Shown here one piece after another: positions 42,012 through 49,008 of a stretch of DNA of 49,008 nt. Below the pieces are notes generated by a model that was not told where the DNA came from, made no database searches, and was given only the letters and a program-made list of their open reading frames with translations. Each line of letters starts with the position of its first letter. Position 1 is the first letter of the stretch. Both the position numbers and the translations under genes were made by a program. The DNA comes from HGM04593 sp045592125 (GTDB taxonomy: Bacteria > Bacteroidota > Bacteroidia > Bacteroidales > Bacteroidaceae): assembly GCA_045592125.1 (NCBI GenBank), contig JAZNUE010000030.1, forward strand, positions 1-49,008. Reading direction: 5' to 3'.

Positions 42012-42312
42012 ATTCTTATTCCTTTTCTGTAACAACAATTAGTGTGCCTTAAAGTTACTGATTATTTTTATACGGCATTGCCTTTTTATAAAAATGATGT
42101 AACTTTGCAGTCGCTTTCAAAAGCACACGCAGTTTGTCATGTTGAGCGAAGTGAAACATCTCTTAGAGTGTATATAAGATTCTTCGTTGCGAGTCAATGA
42201 CAGTGCAAATATAGAATGACAAAACATGTTTTGTCATTGGCAAAAAAAGAAAGACACGAAAGTAATGTAAGCGAATTTTTACACAATATTTAACTGTAAA
42301 ACAGAAAGAATC
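42012..42312. other. Intergenic stretch between flavodoxin-like gene and panB
   Basis: About 300 bases, holding the composite dispersed repeat at 42133-42238 and the presumed starts of two divergent transcripts. No convincing promoter was assigned to panB. Confidence 0.6.
42133..42238 (-). repeat. Composite dispersed repeat (families 1 and 3)
   Basis: The left end, TTTGTCATGTTGAGCGAAGT then GAAACATCTC, belongs to family 3. The right end on the minus strand reads TTTTGTCATTCTATATTTGC then ACTGTCATTGACTCG, identical in form to family 1. A perfect 24-base palindrome (AATGACAAAACATGTTTTGT then CATT) closes it at 42215-42238. Confidence 0.8.
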
Positions 42313-43134
42313 ATGTCAAAGTATTTGGTGGAAGACACACGCAAGGTTACTACGCACCGGTTTATTGAAATGAAGCGCAAGGGTGAGAAGATTGCAATGC
42401 TCACCGCATACGATTATACTACAGCCTCTATCCTTGACAATGCGGGCATTGACGCATTGCTTGTGGGTGATTCGGCGTCCAATGTTATGGCGGGTAATGT
42501 AACTACTTTGCCTATTACCCTTGACCAGATGATTTATCATGCAAAGGGTGTTGTGCGCGGCGTTAAGCGTGCGCTGGTTGTTGTAGACATGCCATTCGGT
42601 ACATATCAGGTGAATGCCGACGAGGCCGTGAAGAATGCCATACGCGTGATGAAGGAGACTCATGCCGACGCCCTGAAACTTGAGGGCGGCGAGGAGATTC
42701 TGCCATCGGTGCGCAAGATTCTTGACGCAGGAATACCCATCATGGGTCATCTGGGGCTCACTCCGCAGAGTATAAACAAGTTCGGTACATATGCCGTGCG
42801 CGCAAAGGACGAGGCGGAGGCTGCTAAGCTGCTTGCCGATGCCAGACTGCTTGAAGAGGCGGGGTGCTTTGCTCTTGTACTTGAGAAGATTCCTGCGGCG
42901 CTGGCCGAGAAGGTTGCAGCCTCGGTATCTATTCCTGTAATTGGCATTGGCGCTGGCGTTAAGGTTGACGGCCAGGTGCTTGTGTATGCCGACATGCTGG
43001 GAATGACTGCCGACTTCTCACCGAAGTTCCTTCGCCGCTATGCCGACCTGAACACTATAATTACCGACGCTGTGGGCAGCTATGTGAGCGATGTGAAGGC
43101 ATGCGACTTCCCTAACGAGAAGGAACAGTACTGA
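42313..43134 (+). CDS. panB: 3-methyl-2-oxobutanoate hydroxymethyltransferase
   Basis: A 273-residue ketopantoate hydroxymethyltransferase, first step of pantothenate synthesis, using methylene-THF and 2-oxoisovalerate. The metal-binding LLVGDSASNVMAG (about 50) and the VVVDMPFGTY segment (about 95) are typical, followed by ALKLEGGEEILPSVRKIL and PIMGHLGLTPQSINKFG. Catalytic Glu is in LVLEKIPAALAEKV (about 193). Single gene, followed by a strong hairpin. The carbon donor is the product of the glycine cleavage operon in the same window, a metabolic, not a genetic, link. Confidence 0.97.
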   Translation: MSKYLVEDTRKVTTHRFIEMKRKGEKIAMLTAYDYTTASILDNAGIDALLVGDSASNVMAGNVTTLPITLDQMIYHAKGVVRGVKRALVVVDMPFGTYQVNADEAVKNAIRVMKETHADALKLEGGEEILPSVRKILDAGIPIMGHLGLTPQSINKFGTYAVRAKDEAEAAKLLADARLLEEAGCFALVLEKIPAALAEKVAASVSIPVIGIGAGVKVDGQVLVYADMLGMTADFSPKFLRRYADLNTIITDAVGSYVSDVKACDFPNEKEQY

Positions 43135-43152
43135 TAAAAAACTTTTATATAA

Positions 43153-43202
43153 TAACCCCCAAGAACTTGAACCCGTGAAGGATGATAAGTTCTTGGGGGT
43201 TA
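43153..43202. terminator. Bidirectional terminator hairpin
   Basis: TAACCCCCAAGAACTT (43153-43168) and its exact complement AAGTTCTTGGGGGTTA (43187-43202) around an 18-base loop, between convergent panB and the Na/Pi transporter. Confidence 0.88.
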
Positions 43203-43223
43203 ATTGTGTAATATTGTCTGCCG

Positions 43224-44957
43224 TTATTTCCCGGCGAATGCTTTTTCAAGGTCTTGCGAGATGTTGATTATGAAGTCGCCCATGCGCTCAAACTCGTTCA
43301 CAATGTCCATGTAGCAGACGCTTGCCTGGTAGTCCTTGCCGCCATTCTCAAGTTCCTCTATCTCGGCATTGCGCAGGCTGCTCCTGAGCTCGTTGATGTA
43401 GTCCTCGGCATTGTACGCGTTGGAAATGCCTGCCAGCGTGCCAGTGTGTGCTGCCTCAAGGTTATCGAGCATTGCGCCGTAGGCCGCGTCTACCGCGCCG
43501 GCAATCTTCTCAAGGTTCATTACGGCAGCAGCGTCAAAGCCCTTGCTGTGCATGTTCCTGCGCGACAGTATACGGCTTATGGCCTCTCCCGAGTCGCCAA
43601 GCGACTCAAGCTCGCCAATTATCTTGTACATGGCCTTAATCTTCACTGATGTTGTCTCGCTAATGTCTTCTATTGACACGGCATTGAGGAATGCGGCAAT
43701 CTCGTACTCTATCCTGTCGGAGATTTCCTCGTACTTCACCAGCTTGGAACGCAGTTCCTCGAACTTGCTGGAGTCGCTCTCGCCTATGGCCTGTCTTGCA
43801 TACCCGAGGCCTGTCCTTGATATCTGTGCGAAGTGCATGATTTCATTGAAGGCCTGCTCGGTTGCCAGTTCGGGCGTTGCCACTGGGCCTGCCGAGATGT
43901 ACTTGAGCCTGAAGGCCTCGCTCTCCTGGCTCTTTGGTGCCTTAATAATCCACACGACAACTTTCTCAATGTACTTGATGAACCATACAAGAATGAGGGT
44001 GTTGATGGTGTTGAATAGCGTGTGGAGCATTGAGAGGCCATAGAGCGCTGCGGTTCCCTCGGGCGATACGGGGTTGCCTACTGCAAATCCCTCGGCTGCA
44101 GGGTTGGGCAGGCCGAAGAACTCAATAAGGTATCCCACCAGTGCAAGGAAGGGCTTGAAGAGCAGCAATGCCCATGCAACGCCGAAGACGTTGAAGATGG
44201 TGTGGGACATGGCGGCACGCTTTGCCTGTGTATTGCCCACGGCTGCTGCTATGTTGGCAGTGATGGTGGTGCCGATGTTCTCTCCAAGCACCATTGCGCA
44301 TGCCATGTCAAACGGAATCCATCCCATGCTGAGCATGATGAGAGTGATTGCCATTGTTGCCGACGATGACTGCAGCACAAGTGTGAGAAGGGTACCGAAT
44401 ACAAGGAAGATGATTACTGACCCGAAACCGTGGCTCGACCAGCTCTTTACGAAATCCAGTACCTGCGGTGTCTCGTTGAGGTCGGGGACCGACTCCTTCA
44501 TGAACGAAAGGCCCAGGAAAAGAAGACTGAAGCCCACGATGAGCTCTCCGATATTCTGCCGCTGGTTCTTCTTTGAATTTGAGAACAGGAAACCGAGCGC
44601 CATGAGGGGGATTGCAAGGATTGAGATGTCGGCCTTGAACCCGAGCCATGACACCATCCAGGCTGTGACGGTAGTTCCGATGTTGGCGCCCATGATTACG
44701 CCAATGGCCTGTGCCAGCGTGAGCAGGCCTGCATTCACAAAGCTCACGACCATGACGGTTGTGGCCGATGATGACTGGATTACCGAGGTAATTCCAAGTC
44801 CGGTCATGACCCCCTTAAAGGGGTTCGATGTCATTGCCGAGAGAAATTCCCTGAGCCTGTTGCCCGAGGCCTTCTGCAGGCCGGAACTCATGAGGTTCAT
44901 GCCATAGAGGAACATTCCTAATGCTCCAAGCAATGTAAATATCTGTAGTATTCCCAT
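43224..44957 (-). CDS. Na/Pi-cotransporter II-related protein with PhoU-like domain
   Basis: A 577-residue protein. The inner-membrane part (residues 1 to about 330) carries two QSSSAT repeats (SVIQSSSATTVMVVSF near 60 and LVLQSSSATMAITLIM near 195), the inverted-repeat core of sodium-phosphate cotransporters (YjbB/NptA type). The C-terminal 200 residues are helical and PhoU-like, ending YMDIVNEFERMGDFIINISQ. Likely moves phosphate with sodium; direction (uptake or release) is not clear for this family. Separated by about 70 bases from the upstream antiporter gene on the same strand, so co-transcription is possible. Confidence 0.92.
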   Translation of the reverse strand: MGILQIFTLLGALGMFLYGMNLMSSGLQKASGNRLREFLSAMTSNPFKGVMTGLGITSVIQSSSATTVMVVSFVNAGLLTLAQAIGVIMGANIGTTVTAWMVSWLGFKADISILAIPLMALGFLFSNSKKNQRQNIGELIVGFSLLFLGLSFMKESVPDLNETPQVLDFVKSWSSHGFGSVIIFLVFGTLLTLVLQSSSATMAITLIMLSMGWIPFDMACAMVLGENIGTTITANIAAAVGNTQAKRAAMSHTIFNVFGVAWALLLFKPFLALVGYLIEFFGLPNPAAEGFAVGNPVSPEGTAALYGLSMLHTLFNTINTLILVWFIKYIEKVVVWIIKAPKSQESEAFRLKYISAGPVATPELATEQAFNEIMHFAQISRTGLGYARQAIGESDSSKFEELRSKLVKYEEISDRIEYEIAAFLNAVSIEDISETTSVKIKAMYKIIGELESLGDSGEAISRILSRRNMHSKGFDAAAVMNLEKIAGAVDAAYGAMLDNLEAAHTGTLAGISNAYNAEDYINELRSSLRNAEIEELENGGKDYQASVCYMDIVNEFERMGDFIINISQDLEKAFAGK

Positions 44958-45029
44958 ATTATGTCTAAGAATTTGTATTTATGTATTTATAATGATTCTG
45001 ATGTCTGCAAGAGACTGTACCTGTGATAT

Positions 45030-45977
45030 TCAGGACATCTGGCCCGATACAAGGTGCCAGTTGTACAATACGAAGCATGCTATCATGAGCGCTCCGCTAA
45101 CCCTGCCAATCCTTCCTTTCAGGCCAAGGAGCAGGGGCACAACGGCGGCTGCAATCATAACGCAATAGTCGATGTACGTGATGCCGGATGATGTGAGCGG
45201 CATGACCTGCGAGCTTAGTCCCAGGATAAAGGTGATGTTGAACAGGTTCGACCCTATGATGTTTCCAAGTGCCATGTCGGTGTTCTTCTTCACTGCAGCG
45301 GCAATTGAGGCCGCCAGCTCGGGCAATGATGTGCCGCAGGCAATGAGCGTGAGCGAGATGAATGCGTCGCTTACGCCAAAGGACTTTGCAATGCACACGG
45401 CATTGTCGACAAAGAAGTCGCAGCTTGTAACAAGCAGTGCAAGGCCGCCCACGACCTTTACAATACCTATCCACAGGGGCGACTCTTTGTAACCTTCTGA
45501 ACCGGCCGCCTGGTTCTCCTTTCTGTCGCGCCTGAATGAGTACCACATGTAGAACGCGAACAGGAGCAGGAGGCATATGCCATCCATGCGGCCTATCGCA
45601 GGCTGTGCGCCGCGGAAGAAGTCAAGTGCCAGAAGCATGAGCAGCAGAGAGACCCCAATGGTGAGAGGAATCTCAAACTTCATGTTCTTGCGGTTAATTG
45701 CTACAGGGAAGAATACGGCGGTGAGTCCCAATATGCCCAATATGTTGAATATGTTGGAGCCGACAACATTGCCAATTGCTACATCGGCATTGCCATTCAC
45801 TGCTCCCATGAAGCTTACTACAAACTCAGGCATTGATGTGCCTATTCCCACAATTGCTGCTCCGATAACAAAATCGGAGACTCTGAATCTTTTGGCTACG
45901 GCAACAGAACCCGAAACAAGACAGTTGGCTCCAAATACAATGCCTGCCAAAGAGAGTACTAGAATTATATACTCCAT
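45030..45977 (-). CDS. Calcium/sodium antiporter (CaCA family)
   Basis: A 315-residue inner-membrane protein with about ten membrane segments in two inverted halves. Each half has the alpha-repeat: GIGTSMPEFVVSFMGAVNG (about 46) and ACGTSLPELAASIAAAVKK (about 208), both with the ion-binding Glu, and each followed by a GNxxGSNxFNI segment. It is a YrbG-like exchanger. It ends 72 bases before the Na/Pi gene. Confidence 0.94.
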   Translation of the reverse strand: MEYIILVLSLAGIVFGANCLVSGSVAVAKRFRVSDFVIGAAIVGIGTSMPEFVVSFMGAVNGNADVAIGNVVGSNIFNILGILGLTAVFFPVAINRKNMKFEIPLTIGVSLLLMLLALDFFRGAQPAIGRMDGICLLLLFAFYMWYSFRRDRKENQAAGSEGYKESPLWIGIVKVVGGLALLVTSCDFFVDNAVCIAKSFGVSDAFISLTLIACGTSLPELAASIAAAVKKNTDMALGNIIGSNLFNITFILGLSSQVMPLTSSGITYIDYCVMIAAAVVPLLLGLKGRIGRVSGALMIACFVLYNWHLVSGQMS

Positions 45978-46172
45978 TTCCTTTATTTACTTTTTTATTT
46001 AGCCCGTTATGCTGTTTCAACAAATACTGTCGCACTGCTGTTGCATAACTATAGAAACTGATTAGATTATCAGGATAACCTGCTGGCAGGTTCTCTCCTA
46101 ACAGCAGTATTGGCGGCACCGTCCGCGCCCTGGAGCGGGAGGATGTCACCACGCAATTGCTATGAGTGAAGG

Positions 46173-46553
46173 CTAAATGATAAGCTTGCCGAGACTGATG
46201 AGCTTGCAGGCAGGCCCGACAACAAGGTAGCGGATGTTTAGGGTTTCTTTTTTAATGAAGCTGCATGTGCCGGCATGGGGGTAGTTCCCGGCCTTGGCAA
46301 AATCAGGGGTATACCTGTGTGTGTTGCCTGTCCTTTTTGCAGAATATTGTGTGCAGGTGCCGGATGTCTGGCGTGGAAGATAAAGGTGGGAACTTGATGA
46401 GGGAGAATCCAGGCTGCTGCACTCAATCTGGGCCGGCTGGCCGGCAATCTCGCTCTCCTGGACTGTTGTACCCGTAGCGTTGGCAATTGCCGTGAAAGCA
46501 ATTGCTGCCAGAACCATTATGAGCTGAACAATGTGGCTGAATGGATTTCTCAC
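46173..46553 (-). CDS. Small exported protein, unknown
   Basis: A 126-residue frame with a plausible signal peptide (MRNPFSHIVQLIMVLAAIAF then TAIANA). The middle is Ser/Pro/Thr-rich. The C-terminal stretch ETLNIRYLVVGPACKLISL is hydrophobic and may be a beta or membrane element. Two cysteines (SGTCTQY and AGTCSF) could pair. A -7 box 28 bases ahead of the ATG supports expression. Not recognised, and a moderate chance of being non-coding. Confidence 0.5.
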   Translation of the reverse strand: MRNPFSHIVQLIMVLAAIAFTAIANATGTTVQESEIAGQPAQIECSSLDSPSSSSHLYLPRQTSGTCTQYSAKRTGNTHRYTPDFAKAGNYPHAGTCSFIKKETLNIRYLVVGPACKLISLGKLII

Positions 46554-46580
46554 AGTTCCCGGTTAATGATATTTCTTACG

Positions 46581-46588
46581 CAAATATA
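46581..46588 (-). promoter_or_regulatory. -7 box ahead of the small exported protein
   Basis: TATATTTG on the minus strand, 28 bases upstream of the ATG at 46553. A usable -33 element was not found at the usual spacing. Confidence 0.45.
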
Positions 46589-46703
46589 ACGTTAATTTGC
46601 AAGATACTGTTCTTTTACATTGTTAAATATAAGTAAAATTTTGTCGTTGCCTTTAGCCCCTTCAAGCCCACGAAGTGGGGTTAAAGTGGAAAGTTGAAAG
46701 AGC

Positions 46704-46733
46704 AAAGATGAAAGATGAAAGATGAAAGATGAA
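46704..46733 (+). repeat. Short tandem repeat AAAGATG
   Basis: Four direct copies of AAAGATG in the gap of about 320 bases between the small exported protein gene and prs. The rest of that gap holds a family 2 repeat and the prs terminator; no coding frame is credible. Confidence 0.85.
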
Positions 46734-46752
46734 AGTAACGAGTGTAAGTCTT

Positions 46753-46789
46753 GATATCCCTCGTCGCTATGCTCTGTCGGGATGACAAG
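46753..46789 (-). repeat. Dispersed repeat, family 2 (partial)
   Basis: On the minus strand, CTTGTCATCCCGACAGAGC then ATAGCGACGAGGGATAT; the same 35-base module as at 16568, with a few differences. The remainder of the element is missing. Confidence 0.75.
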
Positions 46790-46810
46790 CCTTTGGGCCA
46801 ATTCCTATAA

Positions 46811-46852
46811 CTAAATGAGCTGTGCCAGAATGTCTTGGCACAGCTCATTTAG
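46811..46852. terminator. Terminator of prs
   Basis: CTAAATGAGCTGTGCCA (46811-46827) and its exact complement (46836-46852), loop of 8 bases. It lies about 20 bases beyond the prs stop. Confidence 0.9.
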
Positions 46853-46874
46853 GTTATTATACAGATAAAATTTG

Positions 46875-47810
46875 TTAGCAGATGTACTGCTTGCTTATTG
46901 ACTGGTTGTTAAGCACGCACTGGATGGCCTCGGCAAAGCCCTTTGCAATTGAGAGCTGCTTGAGCTTGGGGCAGCACCTGTCGTAGGGGATACTGTTTGT
47001 GAAGACAATCTCTGTCATCTTTGACTCGCGTACTCTCTCCGAAGCGTTGCCCGACATGATACAGTGTGAAGCGATTGCACGTACCGACTTGGCGCCGTTC
47101 TCCATCATGAGGTCGGCTGCCTTTGAGATTGTGCCTGCTGTGTCGACAATGTCGTCAACAAGGATTACGTTCTTGCCTTCAACATCGCCGATAATCTGCA
47201 TTGTATCGACAACGTTTGCCTTTGCGCGTGTCTTGTGGCAGAGCACCAGGGGCACGCCAAGGCACTTTGAGTATGCGCTGGCACGCTTTGAACCGCCTAC
47301 GTCGGGAGTTGCAATCACCAGGTCGTCGAGGTTGAGCGACTTGATGTAGGGGATGAACACCATTGAGGCATAGAGGTGGTCAACCGGAATGTCGAAGAAT
47401 CCCTGAATCTGGTCGGCATGCAGGTCCATTGTAATTATGCGGCTTACGCCGGCAACGCTCAAGAGGTCGGCAACGAGTTTTGCGCCGATTGAAACGCGTG
47501 GCTTGTCCTTGCGGTCCTGGCGTGCCCAGCCGAAGTAGGGCATTACTGCAACTATGCTCTTTGCCGATGCGCGCTTTGCTGCGTCCACCATGAGCAGGAG
47601 CTCCATGAGGTTGTCTGAATTGGGGAACGTTGACTGTACAAGGAATACGTTCTTGCCGCGGATTGACTCTTCGTAAGAAACTGCAAACTCGCCATCGGCA
47701 AAATGAGTGGTGTTCATCTGACCGAGTTCGCAACCCAGTTCTTTACAGATTTCTTCGGCAAGGTAACGTGACTTTGTACCTGCAAATACCATGTAGGGAG
47801 TATTGTCCAT
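46875..47810 (-). CDS. prs: Ribose-phosphate pyrophosphokinase
   Basis: A 311-residue PRPP synthetase (ribose 5-phosphate plus ATP to PRPP plus AMP), feeding purine, pyrimidine, NAD and histidine pathways, including PurM and PyrF of this window. The ATP loop FGWARQDRKDKPRVSIGAK is near residue 95. The catalytic flexible region follows, and the PRPP-binding motif ILVDDIVDTAGTISKAADLM is near 217. Length is usual. Starts 40 bases after the ThiE-like gene ends, so the two could share a transcript. Confidence 0.96.
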   Translation of the reverse strand: MDNTPYMVFAGTKSRYLAEEICKELGCELGQMNTTHFADGEFAVSYEESIRGKNVFLVQSTFPNSDNLMELLLMVDAAKRASAKSIVAVMPYFGWARQDRKDKPRVSIGAKLVADLLSVAGVSRIITMDLHADQIQGFFDIPVDHLYASMVFIPYIKSLNLDDLVIATPDVGGSKRASAYSKCLGVPLVLCHKTRAKANVVDTMQIIGDVEGKNVILVDDIVDTAGTISKAADLMMENGAKSVRAIASHCIMSGNASERVRESKMTEIVFTNSIPYDRCCPKLKQLSIAKGFAEAIQCVLNNQSISKQYIC

Positions 47811-47850
47811 AATGCTTTAAATTATTTGTTTGTTATTTTGTATTTTCTTC

Positions 47851-48435
47851 TTAAAGTTTGTCTACAGCCTTCTTTATCCTCTTGAAACGGTCGACCAGGT
47901 CGCTGTAGTCGGTTGAGCGGCATGAGTCGAAGTTGCTCCACATGAGCTCGTCGATGATTACGCCGCCAAACCCGTAGTTTGTGAGGCGCTTGAGGTTGGC
48001 CTCGTCAATGTCGCCGAATGCCCATATGTGCCTGTTAATTACCTTCTTGCCAATCTCGTTCAGTTCGGTGCTCTGGTGGAACGTGCGTCCCAGCGGGCCA
48101 AAGCATACGATATCGTATGTCTTGAGCAGTTCCTTGAGGTGCTGCAGGTTGCTGGCATACCCTACAAGCTTGCCTTTCTCGTTGCCCAAGGGTGGGTTGG
48201 AACCTGGCATGAAGAGCGTGCCGCCCATCTTGTATTCCTGCATGAGGCGGTTGTTGCAAGTATATATCTTCTTGTGGTATTTCTTTGGTATGAGGTTGAG
48301 CAGCCTTTCCATGAATTGCGGATGGGCATACTCCTTATAGAGGAAAAGGCAGTCGAGTCCCTCCTCGAAAAGGCGGGTAATAATCTTGTCCTCTTCTACA
48401 AAAAAGGTCGGTTTTGTAATTACGGCCAGTTTCAT
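47851..48435 (-). CDS. Degenerate ThiE/TenI-like TIM-barrel protein
   Basis: A 194-residue protein starting MKLAVITKPTFFVEEDKIIT, like the thiamine-phosphate-synthase superfamily proteins of Bacteroidetes. Where true ThiE has an LRxK-type diphosphate contact in the first third, this has LFLYKEYAHP, and the usual HxGQ-type motif reads NNRLMQEY. FGGVIIDELMW near the end matches the last strand only loosely. So the fold is suggested, but synthase activity is doubtful. The 11 codons before this Met (from 48468) are rejected as start. Confidence 0.65.
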   Translation of the reverse strand: MKLAVITKPTFFVEEDKIITRLFEEGLDCLFLYKEYAHPQFMERLLNLIPKKYHKKIYTCNNRLMQEYKMGGTLFMPGSNPPLGNEKGKLVGYASNLQHLKELLKTYDIVCFGPLGRTFHQSTELNEIGKKVINRHIWAFGDIDEANLKRLTNYGFGGVIIDELMWSNFDSCRSTDYSDLVDRFKRIKKAVDKL

Positions 48436-48683
48436 ATATGCTGTCTGTTTCTTGATAATACAATGCAAAATTAATACTTTTTATGATAATGTACACGATT
48501 AGGGGGTACAATTATTGAAATTATATTTTTTGCATGCTGTCTTGCAGGCCTGCGCCATGTCCTAAAGGTAATGATTTATTGGCATGCTGCAAAATTCCTG
48601 TACCATAAACCAAACAAATAACTGCCTTTCATGTTTCTATGTTACGTGAGTGAGATATAGCAATAAGTACTGTAATTTACGTG

Positions 48684-48705
48684 TTTGTCATTCTATATTT
48701 GCACT
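48684..48705 (+). repeat. Promoter-like head of the family 1 repeat
   Basis: TTTGTCATTCTATATTTGCA then CT, directly ahead of the first 97-base copy. Contains the TATATTTGC also seen at 15950 and 42205. Confidence 0.75.
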
Positions 48706-48996
48706 GTCATTGACTCGTTTTGCTTTTCGCAACCCAAACGGCATAACCTGCGGCTATGCTTCGTTTGACCAGTTGCTGCAAAACTCGTCGATAACAAAAA
48801 AGGTCATTGACTCGTTTTGCTTTTCGCAACCCAAACGGCATAACCTGCGGCTATGCTTCGTTTGACCAGTTGCTGCAAAACTCGTTGATAACAAAAAAGG
48901 TCATTGACTCGTTTTGCTTTTCGCAACCCAAACGGCATAACCTGCGGCTATGCTGCGTTTGACCTGTTGCTGCAAAACTCGTCGATAACAAAACGT
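48706..48996 (+). repeat. Three tandem 97-base repeats (family 1 core)
   Basis: Copies start at 48706, 48803 and 48900 and each begin GTCATTGACTCGTTTTGC. Each contains the hairpin CAAACGGCATAACC / GGCTATGCTTCGTTTG (TGCGTTTG in copy 3) and ends GCAAAACTCGTCGATAACAAA (cut here; TTGATAACAAA in copy 2). After the third copy comes AACGTTGTTTTGTCATT, where the window ends. Nearly identical copies point to recent duplication. Confidence 0.9.
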
Positions 48997-49008
48997 TGTT
49001 TTGTCATT

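Larger units (their letters stand above)
48436..49008. other. Gene-free right end of the window
   Basis: No credible coding sequence. It holds the left part of a family 1 repeat from 48684 and its three tandem 97-base copies. The short frames that cross it (for example 48650-48865) are made of repeat sequence. Confidence 0.8.

Noticed and set aside
48650..48865. Short frames with FCFSQPKRHNLRLC in both window ends
   Set aside because: The shared peptide is only the translation of the dispersed repeat; no start signals.
48706..48996. CRISPR-like array
   Set aside because: The units are 97 bases and identical throughout. There are no short repeats with unique spacers and no cas genes nearby.

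Overview
The window looks like chromosome from a Bacteroidales bacterium (Bacteroidaceae/Prevotellaceae-like; the genus cannot be fixed from sequence alone). The evidence is a fused lpxC-fabZ gene between lpxD and lpxA, promoters of the Bacteroidetes TTTG-N19-21-TAnnTTTG (or TTCG) type, few strong Shine-Dalgarno sites, a SusC-like outer-membrane barrel beside a membrane-anchored HTH regulator, and an AddA/AddB pair of Bacteroidetes type. Most of the window is about 50% GC housekeeping sequence. The stretch at roughly 19.6-24.6 kb is clearly more AT-rich.

Layout. 0.1-1.8 kb: two small exported proteins (one secreted with an internal duplication, one lipoprotein). 1.85-11.2 kb, minus strand: a long gene array purM, prfA, pyrF, then lpxD, lpxC-fabZ, lpxA (early lipid A synthesis), then a PRiA4_ORF3-like protein, miaA and a purine permease. 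11.2-12.0 kb: a long gene-free stretch with low-complexity repeats. 12.0-13.6 kb: a POT peptide transporter. 13.66-13.77 kb: a very short minus-strand reading frame whose sequence matches only the C-terminal tail of enolase. 13.9-19.5 kb: lplA-gcvT-gcvH-gcvPA-gcvPB, a glycine-cleavage operon with its own lipoate ligase and a split P-protein; dispersed repeats sit inside it. 19.6-24.4 kb: AT-rich island with a transmembrane HTH regulator divergent from an outer-membrane barrel protein. Four helically phased TGTCCC repeats lie between them. A small antitoxin-like reading frame and a small membrane protein follow.

24.6-29.0 kb: an OPT-family oligopeptide transporter, and a patatin-like phospholipase with a C-terminal barrel, converging on a very long perfect hairpin. 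29.5-40.2 kb, minus strand: sbcD-sbcC-addA-addB, a tightly packed double-strand-break processing operon; the sbcD/sbcC and addA/addB junctions overlap by 4 bp. 40.3-41.4 kb: a short CDF metal transporter and a Fur-family regulator. 41.4-48.5 kb: a flavodoxin-like reductase, panB, a Na/Pi cotransporter, a Ca/Na antiporter, a small exported protein, prs and a degenerate ThiE-like protein.

Scattered between genes are modular repeats that begin or end in TTGTCAT. One family carries a promoter-like TATATTTGC, and it occurs as inverted copies at the two ends of the window, with three 97-bp tandem copies at the right end. The least expected items are the phased-repeat regulator/outer-membrane-protein locus, the enolase-tail mini-ORF and the modular repeat family. 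I saw no rRNA, tRNA, CRISPR array, insertion sequence or complete phage.
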